Assembly: GCA_050084985.1 (NCBI GenBank)
Contig: JBITNC010000001.1
Location: 212,722,001-212,786,000, forward strand
Direction: 5' to 3'
Length of the DNA: 64,000 nt
Origin: Nageia nagi
Lineage: Eukaryota > Pinophyta
A program made the position numbers and the translations under genes. This document shows positions 1-11,899 of the stretch, piece after piece. Position 1 is the stretch's first letter. Every line of letters begins with the position of its first letter. Under the pieces are notes generated by a model. That model did not search any database. It worked only from the letters and a program-made list of their open reading frames with translations, and was not told where the DNA came from.

Positions 1-949
1 ATAAGCAAATAACATAAATTGATATAGGTTGACAAAGTGCACAAAGTGGCCAAGTAGCCAACTTGGGTAGATGAAAGAAAATACAAAGGTAATAAAAATT
101 CAAGGATATTTATGTAATATGATTGTATATAGAACTATGGATCAAAAAAAATAAGGTACAAAGAAAATTTACGTGGTTAAGCAAGTTTTTGAAGGTCAAA
201 CAAAAGCAAAAAAAGTTCAAAGTGACAAAAGAGACAAAGTGCAAGTTCATCAAACAAGATAAAATGACTTAGAAATTAACATAAGTAGGCATAAAAGAGG
301 TCAAATAACATTACAAAACAATGAATGGAAAAAATAAAAGTGAAAATGGATTTGGGATTGACTTCCATCTTAATCTATAGAATGAGCTCTTTTGCTGAGT
401 AATTTCAAATATTGCTAAACAGTGTCATTCAACAGCCCCGACATACAAATGCAATGATGAAGGAAAAAAATGACATGATGCAAAGAGAAGATAGATAAAT
501 ATCAAGGTCCATATTAATGTGTAGGACATGTACTAGCTCCATACCAGATGAGGTAAAAGAGATTTATCCAACGGTCAGCATCATGATGGTGATATATACA
601 TACTAAATGGTGACAAAGCAAATATAAGAAGATATAACTAGAGTAAGTGTAGATAGGAGATAGATAGGAGATGAGTGACTTGTGTTTCCTATGCACCCAA
701 AAAAGGTAGCATGACATTAAAAAGTGGAATAACATTGAGTATCAACTCCAAATGCAATGATCTAAAATGATGATACAAGATAAGTGATAAATGAAAGGGA
801 ATATTGAACTACTTGCTATAGTTCTTAGAAACCTTTTCATAAGGCCAAGATAAGACAAAGGGAGGATTATGATTGAGGGACATGCTATGAAAGACTTTTC
901 TTTTTAGTATTTTCTATTTTTTTAATGTTTTTGATGAAATATTATTTGA
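1..949 (-). other. 3' noncoding region downstream of element A integrase
   Basis: No believable coding sequence is present. The stretch follows the integrase C-terminus of element A on the minus strand, so it should be the 3' noncoding region and perhaps the start of the 3' LTR. I found no match to sequence right of 8100, so no LTR boundary can be set. The element probably continues beyond the left edge of the window. Confidence 0.4.
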
Positions 950-2100
950 ATATTTGAAGGTTGCTTGTGAAGTCTAGGTATAGAAAGGATAAATATGGAT
1001 GATGTTGATTGGTTCAAGCTCTCTAACACCATCCAAGAATGCCAACTTGTATGCTTCAGAACTATATTTGCTTATAACAATGTAAGGACCCAACCAATTA
1101 GGCACAAACTTACCTTATTTCATTTTTGGTTGACTTGTAATTTGTTGATTCTCCTTTAAGAGAAGGTTACCAACTTCAAATTATTGATAATGAACTTTCT
1201 TATTATAATACCTTTTGATGCATTCTTAGTAGATATTCAAATATTGCATTGCACTGATACATTTCTCATCAAGTAAATCAAGTTGGGCAAGCCAATCTTG
1301 CATGTAAGTAATATCATCCATGAAATGCTATAGAGAAACATGAAGGGATGGGATTTCAAGTTCAATGGGTAAAATAGCTTTAGTACCATAGACAAGTGAA
1401 AAGTGTGTGGCTCTAGTAGGTTTTTGAATTCTTGTTCTATAGGTCCACAATGCATAAAAAAGTTTGTTATGCCAATCCCTTTATGAATCACCAACAAACT
1501 TTTGAAGTGCTTTAATAATAATTTTATTAGATGCTATGGCTTGTTCATTGGCTTGAGGGTAATAAGGTGTGGAGAAACTTAATTGGATATGTTATTTATC
1601 ACACAAGGCTCAAACATCCTTATTTTAAAAGGGAATCCATTATCCATGATCAATTTAGAAGGGATTCCAAATTTGTAAATAAGGTTGGTCTCATTGAATT
1701 CCATAATTTTAAGTGCTTTAATTTCAATCAAGGGCATAGCTTCTACCCATTTAGTAAATTACTCTATGGAAATGATTATAACTTTGTATCCTTATGAAGA
1801 ATGGGGATACACTTAGCCAACAAGGTCCGAACCCCATTATGAAAAGGGCCATATAATTGCAATGGGTTGTGCAAGTCTTAAGAAGGTAAATGCTTGAGGT
1901 TTACAATTTATTAGCACTTAATGCATTTATGAACATAAAAAATACAATAGTTTTCAATTGTTGGCCAAAAGTATCTCATTCTCAACAAATATTTTGCAAT
2001 TGCTATGACACTAAAGTGGCCACCACATATGCCATCATGTGCTTATGATAATGCAAGAAGAATTTCATTAGGTTTGAGACATCTTAAAAGGATGCCTTCA
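950..2100 (-). pseudogene. integrase of element A (catalytic Glu apparently lost)
   Basis: The domain inserts element DNA into the host. On the minus strand I read, across frame changes: GYKVIII and FTKWVEAMPL (core strands), LIMDNGFPF (second catalytic Asp), STPYYPQANEQAIASNK, where the usual Q-x-E of the third acidic residue reads Q-A-I, then LWTYRTRIQKPT, SLVYGTKAILPIELEIPS and, after an in-frame stop, QDWLAQLDLLDEK. The C-terminal PNWLGPYIV is near 1080-1110. The stop at about 1330 and the missing Glu make it inactive. The pattern is the classic gypsy integrase core and tail. Confidence 0.75.
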
Positions 2101-2125
2101 TAACCTCTTTTATAAAGGATGTCTT

Positions 2126-2810
2126 CTAATAAGGTATATTCAGCATATTTTTGTTTGAATATATTCTTTTAGTCTTAGTCATATCTTGGGGACAAATGCC
2201 AAACTTGAGAAAATATTTTACAAGAGCATACCAAGGATTAACATTATCAACTTCAATTTGGTTAATGATGGGTCCAACAATGTAAGAAGGGTTATGCAAT
2301 ATGGTGATATGGATAATGAGCTTGTCTTGATTATCTTGGGAAGGTATGAGCGAACCAAATGAAGCCATGGTGTTTGCAAATCGATTGATTGATCTTGGGG
2401 AGGATTGAGTGGTGTACTTACCAAATTTTAGGAGGAGTTGATCAATAACAGATTTATACTTTTTAAGCACCTCATTATGGCATTTATAAGTTCCAATGAA
2501 TTGATTTACAATCAATTGGGAATCACCAATGATTTTAATGCTTTTGAAATTTAATGTAATTGTAGTTTGAATACCAATGACAAGGGCTTCATATTCAACC
2601 ATGTTATTAGTGTAAGGAAATTTGAATTTAAAAGACAAAGGGATTAGGAATCCTTGAGGTGTAATAAAAATAATACTAGCACCATCCCCTTGTTAGTATT
2701 TACAACCATCAAAGAAGAGGGTAATGTCAAATTCCTCCTCTTCAAGCAAAACAAAAATGAAATCATCAAGAAAATCAAGTGCTAAGGGTTGTGAATCATG
2801 CAATGGAGCT
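2126..2810 (-). pseudogene. second, archaeal-like RNase H of element A
   Basis: A separate RNase H fold after the first. The order is: a strand with FFDG near 2710 (first catalytic Asp), NNMVEYEALVIGIQ (catalytic Glu) and IIGDSQLIVNQFIGTY (catalytic Asp), followed by a basic helix NEVLKKYKSVIDQLL. That D...E...D spacing and the N-M-V-E-Y-E-A-L wording are typical of the additional RNase H of plant Tat elements, which is related to plant and archaeal RNase HI. The main open piece is 2126-2638; the first strand is upstream, across a stop. This domain is the main reason for assigning the element to Tat. Confidence 0.8.
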
Positions 2811-2833
2811 TCAGCAAGTTGATCAATGATAAC

Positions 2834-3198
2834 TTACCCTTTCATAGATTTTTGGTTCACAAACTCAAGGTTAAATTCAGTTAATAACATTATCCATTTA
2901 AAGGTGTGTGAATTAACATATGCATGGCTCATCAAGTATATCAAAGGATAACTTTTAGCAACAACATAAGACTTATAATTTAGCATATAATGTTTGAACT
3001 TAGGTGTTGTAAATACAATATCAAGGTACAAATTCTCAATATGGATGTAATGCACTTCATAGTCAATAAGAGTTCTACTTATATAATAAATATCTGTGTC
3101 TTTATTCATGTTATTCTTTTGTGACAACATGGTTCCAATGGAAATGTGTGTAGTAGAAATGTATAAGTGAAATGGTTTGGAGGGATTGGGTGGGATCA
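2834..3198 (-). pseudogene. first (Ty3/gypsy) RNase H of element A
   Basis: Follows RT directly. The start PNPSKPFHLYISTTHISIGTML matches the usual gypsy RNase H opening, in which the second aspartate-bearing strand reads LYLD or LYIA. Further on IENLYLDIVFTTPKFKHYML and FKWIMLLTEFNLEFV match the later strands. The expected first catalytic Asp is replaced (LYIST), which agrees with the known decay of this domain in elements that acquired a second RNase H. It ends at QKSMKG, where the second domain begins after a stop codon. Confidence 0.7.
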
Positions 3199-4261
3199 AA
3201 ATTGGAAAAGATAAAAGGTATTTTTTATTTGATCAAAAGCTTCTTGACACTCCTTTATCCATTCAAACTTAACTCCTTTCTTCAAAAGGTGATTAAAATG
3301 TTTGCACTTGTCAGATAATTGGGAAATGAACCTATATATTGCATTAATTTTACTAGATAAGCTTCTTATCTCTTTAATATTATGAGAGGGAGGTATTTTA
3401 GTTGTAGTTTTAAGCTTCTTATCCCTCTTGTTAAAACAATGCAACCCAAAATTATTCTAGAAGTCACACCAAATACACACTTTTTTGGATTAAATCTTAC
3501 ATTATGCTCTATAAATCTATCAAAAATCTTTGCAAGGACTTAAAGGTGTGTATATTTAGTCTTGGATTTGGCCAAAATATCATCTACATAGAATTCAACA
3601 ATGTCATCCATGTAGTCATGAAATATATACATCATGGCACACTGGTATGTGGCACTTGCATTCTTAAAACCAAAGGGTGTGACCTTATAGTAGAAGGTTC
3701 TCCAAGGTGTTGTGAATGTAGTTTTATGTTGATCATTTTTGAAAATATGAATCTGATTGTAGCCACTAAAACCATCCATGAGCGAAAGTATTTCGTGACC
3801 TGTAAATCTACAATATTTTCAATGCTAGGTAGAGGAAAATCATCTTTTGAGCAAGCTTTGTTAATATCTCAAAAATTAGTGTAGATGCAAATACCTCCTA
3901 TCTTTTTACCAATAGAAACAACATTGAAAACCCATGTAGGATAATCAATAGGTGTAATAAAACCAGCATCCAAAAGTTTTGGAAGTTTTTTTTTAACAAG
4001 GAGAGCAATTTTTGGATGCATTTTTCTTAGTTTTGGCTTAATGGGTTTTGCATCTTTTTCAAGAATAAGATTATGAACAACAAGATCTGAATCCAATCCT
4101 AGCATATCAAAATATTTCCAAGCAAAAATTTTAATATACCTCTTAAGAAGTTGAATGAATAATTCTTGCTCTTCTTTAGTTAATATATTGTCAAGTAACA
4201 CAATATGAGGATTATTAGGATCTTCATTGATGCGAACTTCAATCATTTCTTGAACAAGCAT
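3199..4261 (-). pseudogene. reverse transcriptase of element A
   Basis: The domain copies element RNA into DNA. Reading down the minus strand: palm entry KIGGICIYTNF, then KDDFPLPSIENIVD in another frame, then MDGFSGYNQIHIF (the D of motif A region), TPFGFKNASATYQ, and the catalytic box FYVDDILAKSK near 3550-3570, with both aspartates kept. The thumb/connection follows at 3199-3444 (SSKINAIYRFISQLSDKCKHF; LLKKGVKFEWIKECQEAF). At least two frameshifts (near 3870 and 3500) break the frame. The motif wording, in particular NKAC..DDFPLP, is that of the Tat/Athila branch. It is a relic, but the fold can be followed over its whole length. Confidence 0.85.
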
Positions 4262-5541
4262 GTGAGAAGTATCATCTAATTAGGAAGGTAAGGGTAATAA
4301 ATTAAGTTCATCATCCTTATATTTTGAATTATATTTATTAAAATATTTCTCTATATTTATACTAGCATTCTAATAAGAATCAAATGTAGAAGAACATTCC
4401 CCAAAATAAGCATCCATGTTTAAAAAAGAAGGGTAAGTATCCTTATAACAAGAAGGCAAATGAGTATAGCCACCAAGGTGATTAATTATAGATTCATCAC
4501 ATGGAAAATAGTGAAGAGGTATAGGAACATAATCAACATGGAGAGTATTTCTATGTAATCCAATATCCAAAAAGTATATCAAAGGTGTATACAAATCTAT
4601 AAACAAAGTGAAAATAGAGTGGCCAAATTCAACATTAGGATCATGCATGACAAAATTAACATGGAAAAAGTCCATTTCAATGTGTGAAAACTCTTGAATA
4701 AACTCCCCATAATCATTATTAAGCATGAAAGGTGGAGGGGATGAAGAAATGTTATATTCAAGAGGCATGCTCATATTGAAATAAGGATTGAAACAAATTT
4801 CAAAAGCATTAAGGCCTTGATCAAAGAACCAAGGACTGTCAACCACATTAAAATAGGGTGACATAGGTCTAATGTTTAAGGTAGGTAAGATTTCATAAGA
4901 AAGAGTATTGATAAATAAACTTTCTAAAGATAACTCCTCTTTAACATCATTGCAAGAAAGTTGAGTGATATAAAGGGGCTCTTGAATAGATGTTTCTCTT
5001 TCACATGAAATGACATGAGGTGCACTAATGATTAAAGCTTGTTTGTGATAACCCAAACTAGATTTATCAAAGGGTAAATATGGTTCAACATGGTTTAATA
5101 ATAATGGGTTCAAAAATTTCATATTCAAACTTACCAAGGCCTTGACCTTTCCAAACACGAGTCTCATCAAAATATTAAGAAGCAAAGGAAAACTAAGATA
5201 AATTTTCAAGAGGAACACAAGGAGACAAAAAAGGTTGAGGTTCCTTACTAGCTTCAATAGTGGTTGACATAACATTATTCTCTTTAATGAAGGATATGGA
5301 TTTAATACATGGATATCTTAATGGAAGAGAAGTTGGAGGATGTCCCATATCTCTAAGAGAAGGAATGGTAGGCAAGTTGGGAATTTGAAATAATGGAAGA
5401 AGATGTAATAATACTATCATGTAAAATGGGAGAAGATGTAGCAACATTAGGTTTCACAACATTAGAAGTGGAAGGTGGAACAAAAGGCATAACACAATTA
5501 GAAGAAAAAAATTCATCATAAGAAGGAATAAAGTTGTATTA
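4262..5541 (-). other. Spacer between protease and RT of element A
   Basis: An open stretch of 301 residues (4370-5275) and a second of 84 residues (5193-5447) are rich in Pro, Phe, Tyr and Asn and have no recognisable domain. A long low-complexity spacer between protease and RT occurs in several large plant Ty3/gypsy elements. It is probably polyprotein linker. I do not propose a function. Confidence 0.5.
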
Positions 5542-6147
5542 TTAAAATGGTTTAGGATCAACTTTGATACATGTTAATTTTCTTTCATGAATAAATGTTA
5601 TGCATTGATGCAATGTACAAGGTACACACTTCATTTTATCTATCCATGGTATTCCAAGTAGTAGTTTATATTGTAAGGTTCTATCAATGACATGGAATAA
5701 GATATGCAGTATCCTTGGTCCCACCTTGAGGGGTAATAGTATAGTGCCTATAGTGGTAGAAATAGTATCATTGAAAGCCCTTAGTTGTAAGGTTGAAGAT
5801 GATAGACTAATTTGAGGTATGTTACGATAGTTCAAAGTTGAAGAAGAAATACCATTTAAACTTGAACCATTATCAATCAAAACTCTTTTAAAAATTTGGC
5901 CCTCCATGAAAGCAATAATGAAAAGAGGAGGGTGGAGTCCAAGAAGTCCTGACTCAATAATCTCATGTTCATAAAAGGTTATAGCACCTGAATCATATGA
6001 TTGCACATGAACCACAAAATTGGTAAAGGCTTTTATATCTTGAGCTTGTACTTCAATGGATTTCAAGACTTCCATAAGTGCATCTTTATGAGCTTTGGAG
6101 GTCTGAAGTAAATCAAAAATAGACATCTTGGTTGGTAATAATTTCAA
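5542..6147 (-). pseudogene. retroviral-type aspartic protease of element A
   Basis: A 201-residue open stretch without a frame break. The active-site loop reads LIDNGSSLNGIS (D-N-G in place of the usual D-T/S-G), followed about 75 residues later by LLLGIPWIDKMKCVP, the usual Tat/Athila pattern around the second half of the fold. The N-terminus has KMSIFDLLQTSKAHKDALMEVL, a helix that also precedes protease in element D. The enzyme would cleave the Gag-Pol polyprotein and work as a homodimer. It is open over its whole length although its neighbours are broken, which may be chance. The Asn in the catalytic triad makes activity doubtful. Confidence 0.75.
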
Positions 6148-6299
6148 TTGATGGGTGATACTGGATTTGATTGTGATAATGGGACATCTTTGGTTTTAAT
6201 TATGAGTAGTACCTCTTGGACCTTAGGTTCCTCTAGAATCATTACGCCTTGGAGCTTGATTTGAACTTGAGGCATCTTACCTTAGAGGGGTATTCTTTT

Positions 6300-8104
6300 G
6301 GTTTCTTGTAATAGCATGGATCATACCAATAAAATTTTACAAAGAAGGATTATTAACATAATTCACTTGGTTTGCATCAACTTGATTTTGCCTTGGAAGA
6401 GGATCCTTATAAATATTTAATTTTTGATTAGGGGGTGCAAGTGGATTGTTTATAACAAGATCTCTAATTTCAATCGAATCTTGAATCACATGTTTAAGGT
6501 GATGGCACTTATCAGTTTGATTCCCTTTTGCTCTATCAAAAGCATAATAATCACTTTCTTTGTACCAAATAGGTTTTAAAACATTTGGATCTTCTTATCT
6601 AATGTCAAGAAGTGTAATAATTTATGCATTTAAACATTTCTTAAAAATATTAAAAAGTGAAATTGGGAGAGGGGTATAATCTCTCTTGGGTCTTGGTGGT
6701 CTTGGTCTAGGTTGTTTACCTTGCACTTGAGCTTTGGTTTGGATTGGATATGGGTTGGTGGGTGGTGGTGATTATGTAATGGGTGGTTGGCTTAATGTTA
6801 CTTGGTTCACTTGAGCTTGAGGAGGGATGGGAAAAGGTCCCTTCCTCTTTTGATTGTCTTACTTATTTTAGAGCTTAACATCACCATTTTGCACATTCAC
6901 ATCTTCAATTCTTTTAGCCATTCTAATAGCTTCTTCAAAAGAAGGTAAATGTTGGATTTGAAGTGTGTTGGAAATATGCTTTGCATAACTTTTTGAAAAT
7001 AGGTGTGTCAATTCAGCTTAAGGAATGGGAAAGGTAAGTTCATGAATAATAACTCTCCATCAAGTAACATAATTAGCAATTAGTTCATTTGGAAATTATT
7101 TAAGATTATACAAATCACTTAATGTGATTTTTGTTTTAATATTAATGGAAAAATAATTAAGAAATAGATTTGCTAATTGCTGAAAAGTGTGAAGAGAGTG
7201 TTTTCCCAAGCTATTGTACCAATCCAAAGCTTTTCCATTTAAGGTCATAGGGAATATTCTCAACATTAAAATATCAATATGATTAATCAAGTAGCACTCA
7301 TGTTTAAACATTCTCAAACGATCTTTTGGATCTTCTTTACCTTTAAATTTATCAAACTTTAGAAGCTCAAAATTTTTTTTCCAAACATAATATGCTATAG
7401 AAGGATGAATTGGTTCATTACACAATTGATCATATTTTTGGTTATGGTTTGGATCTTGGTTACCAACCTCCAACTTTTGCAATCTATCAAGAATAGCTTG
7501 GGTAGAAGATAGCAATGGATCCAATCTATTGGTATCTTGGAAATTGGAGAAAAGTTGGTTGGATTGATATGAGGTGAATGCATGAGAGGTATGGATTGGT
7601 TGTGTATTAGCTTGAATGTAGTTTGTATGAGATTGCAAGATGGTATACTATGGAATGATTGGGATCTTTTTAGGAATAGGAATGTGTGAAATATTTTGAA
7701 CTTAAGTGGTGACTATGGTGGATTGTATGGAGGATGAAGGTATGGATTTTGATAAAATAAGAATGGTGAAAGAAGCAATAGAAGCTTTTCTTCTATTATT
7801 TGGGTCAAAATTAGGATCTACCATAATACCATTTTGTAAGGATGTGGTGGGAATGGAAGACAAATATGGAGTTTTCCAATAAGATTCAATGTGAGCTAGA
7901 TTGCTTATTAGAGGTTGTGTAACAATTGAAGATCTTGCTTGGTTGGTAACATATTTAGCTTTAATTATTTTAAGTATAGCTTTAGCATTAGCCAAAACAT
8001 ATTGTTCAAACTCTTCCATGGATTCCTCTTATGTAGGATCTTCCATAGCTTGGGTCATAGCAGGAACAGACTACTCTAGATTATTAGGGTTTTGTAGAAC
8101 CTAA
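6300..8104 (-). pseudogene. gag: gag of element A (broken)
   Basis: This should encode the structural capsid polyprotein. The clearest piece is 7096-7638, which matches the retrotransposon gag fold in order: EDPKDRLRMFKHECYL, then RIFPMTLNGKALDWYNSL, then LHTFQQLANLFLNYF. An N-terminal piece is at 7702-8019, in another frame, with an alanine- and lysine-rich start near 8019. Between 6300 and 7090 the reading is shredded by stops and rich in Pro/Gln/Asn-type codons; I could not place a zinc knuckle. The gene lies directly upstream of protease. At least two frame changes separate the pieces, so no intact start is claimed. Confidence 0.7.
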
Positions 8105-10435
8105 TTTTTGGTTTGGAACATAAATGGAGGAATCAAAATATAATAAAAAATAATTTTTAGCTCCCTATTTTGGAAATGCAACCATGTTTTAATAGTCTAT
8201 AAAAATGCGCTAGCATTTTATGCATAAATCAAAATGTGATAGCATTTTTAGAAATACGAGCACATTTCACTAAAATGAAAACCTTTTAAAAAAATTAAAT
8301 TTAAAGTTGATTTGACTTCAAAATTTGGGATTTTTAAAGATTATAAATCACAAATAGAGAGCAAATCAATCACCAATGCAAACACTCTCATATGATACAT
8401 ACAAGTTCATCCAATAACCCTATAATATTATTTTGCAATGTTGCAGTGTTTTTTTTTCTAAGATGATTCTAGATAAGTTGAAAATAATCAAAGGCTAGTT
8501 CCTAGAAGAATGAAAGTGCTAAGGTTATCCCCCATTTTAATCAAATTCATAGGTGAGGTCTATTTCAAACCTAGGGGAGACTATCTTGGTGAGTGGGCCA
8601 AGCATAACCTAGATTCTTGGTGATTAAATCCAACTTGTTCGTGAAGAGGATGAGCCTTGGTGATAAAATTCAAGGATCCCCTTTTATATGTGTACAAGTG
8701 AAAAATAAAAATATGAATTAAATGAAGGGCTTATTTTTCTCCTTTTATCATCTTCTGATCACCCAAGATTACTTTGCAATGTAAGGGTACAGCATACTCC
8801 AAACTATAAGGATTTAATGTGTATGTTCTTTAATCTCCCCCTTCAACCTTTCTTAGATTACTCAAATCACTTTTTAATGGATAAGAGAATCCTATGTCAG
8901 TTTTAAAAGGAAGTTTTAAGTGTAACAAGCAAGCATACACAACATGTACATCAAGAAGCCTAGTTCCTTTTAAGATCTCCAAAAGCAAATCTGAGCTAAT
9001 CACACACTCGAAAAGTAAAAATGATGATACATGAGATGAAAAGATCAAAATTTTGAGAATTTATGTACCTAATTTTTGAAGAACCTAACAGAAGAAATAT
9101 GGTCCTTTTTGGTAATTGTTAGGGTGACCTAAAAATGTGCTCACCAAACATTGTGACTCTTGGAAAATGCAGTCTCGTTTAGCATGGAAAGCCAGGGTGA
9201 CTAGAAACATGACTGTGTTTATAGAAATGCATCGACATTTCTCATTATGGAAAATAAAATCACAAAATACCACCAAAACATACAACCTTGTAAATGTTGA
9301 ATTCAAAAAAATGGGAGATACTTACGTGGAAATGGAATCCTCATATTTTCTTAGTAAATCAAAAAATAAAACAAGATTAATAAATCAAGCAAAAGGGTCC
9401 TTACCAAAATAGACCAAGGGAGGTCCCACTAGGTGTGCTAAAATGTAGAAGATAAAAGTAACCCCTTTCAAATTCACTCAAACCCTAAACATCTAACTAG
9501 TATGTGTAGGCTAGATAAGACCCTATGAGCACAAACTATAAAAAAAACTTGATTAAAACCTTTAAGGAGGCTTCTTCAAGCCATCCTTTCAAATCAAAAG
9601 CTCAAATGATCATAATGTAACTAACTCAAGGTGGTGTTAAGAAACACTAGAGATTACCTGATGATGTTATTTTTTTGATGATGGTAGCTAATGCAACTAA
9701 CTAAATCTTGAAATTAGGCCAAATAGTTCTTACTAATAAAATGTTGTTACCTAATGCATTTCAAAAACATGGAGGTGTTTCCAAAACATGAGGCCATTTC
9801 TCTATCAAAATGTAGGTACCTTAGGCATTTCAAAACCTATAAACATTTAAGGAAAAATTATGAAATTAGTACATATCATGAGATGAAAGATGACTACAAC
9901 ATAAATAAAATACAAAAATAAGGTCAAGATATGAGATGGGTATATTTTTGGTCTAATGAGAGGAACAAAGCTTGAAATGGTTAATTTAGGCCAATGCTTC
10001 CTAATCACTTATCCAAATGCTTGTGAGAGATTTCTAAATGTAATAACTTCAAAATTTGATAATTCCAAGACTCAAGAATCAACAAATTTAAAACCTAATG
10101 ATTGCACCAATTTTTAGCCTCAAAATGGAGATGAAAGCTTGCTTAAATAGATTTCTAATACATGTTGAATCACCAATCTAGAATGCATAAGAATTTCAAA
10201 TTAAAAATGGTTATTTCTTAATTTATCTCTAATTGAATTTGAATTAGATTTGATTGGAGATAAATTGGAGACACATCCATTCAGTTTACTTATTCTTTAT
10301 CTACTGACCATATTTGGAGCATAATTGATGAGTCATCAATCAATGAATTGAGTTTTAGATTTTCTTATTTGATGATTCATCAATGACATGGCAAGATGAG
10401 GTGTAAAATTTATCCAACTTTATTATCAAGGTCAT
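8105..10435. other. Leader and probable 5' LTR region of element A, boundaries unresolved
   Basis: No coding sequence is supported. The region lies upstream of element A gag on the minus strand and should hold its leader, primer-binding site and 5' LTR. A minus-strand TATA-like box is at 8678-8690. A short GC-poor hairpin-like motif (aaatgc-gctagc-attt) recurs at 8203-8260. No tRNA-complementary primer site was recognised and no partner LTR is in the window. Confidence 0.35.
8678..8690 (-). promoter_or_regulatory. TATA-like box in probable 5' LTR of element A
   Basis: The minus strand reads CATATAAAAGGGG, a strong TATA match about 600 bp upstream of the gag region of element A, where an LTR promoter would be expected. 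No start site can be confirmed. Confidence 0.35.
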
Positions 10436-10730
10436 CTCTCTCTGATAATTTTATCATGCATATATTTAGCTTCAACACAGGTAAAGATATATAGGTATTT
10501 TATCTTACACTTGACTACAATCTCTTTAGTGGATGCTTTCATTTAGCATCTTGATATTAATAAAATCCTATTTATATTTTTTATATTTTTACACATACTA
10601 TATTTTATTATTGTTTATTACTCATGTATTTTTATTTGAGTTTAATAGCTTAGATATTGCATACTTAAATGCTTATGTGTATTTAGTTCATTTGGTCAAA
10701 ATCCTAGGTGTACCAAAATGCATATCAACA
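10436..10730 (+). repeat. LTR copy L1 (5'-truncated, plus orientation)
   Basis: About 295 bp match the last third of LTR L3 (18289-18610) in the same orientation. Shared blocks include cttcaacayaggtaargata, the region around attaataaaa, and the end ggtgtaccaaaatrcatatc followed by AACA. The 5' two thirds are missing. The copy is followed not by element sequence in the expected orientation but by an inverted 3' noncoding piece. Confidence 0.7.
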
Positions 10731-11039
10731 TATTGACATCCACATTCCTAGATGCAACATATGAACTACATACCCCATTCTTAGATGCAACATATAAATC
10801 AGAAAGAACTACATGGTGATAGCTAGTTGAGATCCAACCAAAAAAAGGTGACTCAAATATGGAGGTTAGTTAGGTGAATCAAATATATAATTAGTTTGAA
10901 TATTGGTTCCCACTTTTTTATAGCATATTTATATTCTAATTAGGTTTGGAAAGTGCTTCTCAAACTCACTCTAAATTTTTAATTTTAGGGCATCATATTT
11001 TTTATATAATTTAATCAATTTATGTAATGTAGATGTTAT

Positions 11040-11330
11040 GCACCTCATAGGATGCATCTATGGTCTCCCAAGGAGGATGTCATAAGGAATATTCTTATCC
11101 AACACATAGATCATAACGTCCAATATATTTAGCCCTAATTGAATAGGTAGTATGATGTATCACATACATGCTTTACTATCACTGTTATAACCTTTGATGT
11201 TATATTTCTTTCATACAAATTTTGATATCAACTTATCACCAAACATTTTTAGGAAATCAATGGAACAAATGTTCAAACCTACACCACTATATACAAATTC
11301 ATGCTTGAATATTTTACCTAGTAGCTTTAC
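11040..11330 (-). pseudogene. aspartic protease of element E
   Basis: Downstream of gag I read GVGLNICSIDFLKMFG (protease flap region; the usual D-S-G reads Y-S-G) and, about 50 residues on, NILDVMIYVLDKNIPYDILL followed by GRP, a stop, and MHPMRCITST. The pair matches Tat-type protease. The Asp-to-Tyr change and stops make it inactive. Sequence below 11000 has no RT, so the polyprotein gene ends here. Confidence 0.6.
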
Positions 11331-11899
11331 ACATTGATTGGCAAGCATTTATCAATGATATCATCACTAAGAATTTTATCTTTAGTATATGTGATAGCAT
11401 TCTTAAAACAACCAATCATTCCTACCAATGAGCTAGTAGAAATATTCATATCAACATCAATACCACTAAGAAGTTTGAATAATGATAATCTATGCTCATC
11501 ATATATTTCAAATAATTCAAGCAAATTGATTTTAGATTTGTATTTTTAATATTTTTCAAAATACTTTTTTTGCATTTATCTTTCCTCTTTTCCTTAAGAG
11601 AAGTTTTATAAGGTACATCTTTTGAAGTAGAAATTGGGTTAGGAATACCTTTATTGATCATATGAATACATTGCATGTTTTTTCTAAATATGAACTTGTA
11701 TTTCAATCTATTTTTGCATTTAATTTATCATCAAACTCAATAAGTTCATCATTATCATTATATATAATCATATTTACCATACTGATGGAAGGTAGATCCT
11801 AATTTTTGACTTTGAATATATCATTTTCATATGAAAAACCCACTATACAATGAGTGTTTTAAATTCTTTCTCAAAATATAATAACCTATTATATTATGC

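Larger units (their letters stand above)
950..8104 (-). mobile_element. Element A: degenerate Tat-type Ty3/gypsy retrotransposon
   Basis: Read on the minus strand the order is gag, aspartic protease, a long spacer, reverse transcriptase, RNase H, a second RNase H, then integrase. RT before integrase is the Ty3/gypsy order, and a second RNase H after the first is a mark of the plant Tat lineage. Every domain has stops or frameshifts, so the copy is old and inactive. It is the only element in the window that still has a recognisable RT. Neither LTR could be bounded, because the left end runs out of the window and the right end has no visible partner. Confidence 0.85.

Noticed and set aside
1-949. 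3' LTR of element A
   Set aside because: Expected here, but no repeat partner was found to the right of gag, so no boundary can be supported.
3504-3884. Plus-strand ORF of 126 codons
   Set aside because: Antisense shadow of the element A reverse transcriptase around the YVDD box.
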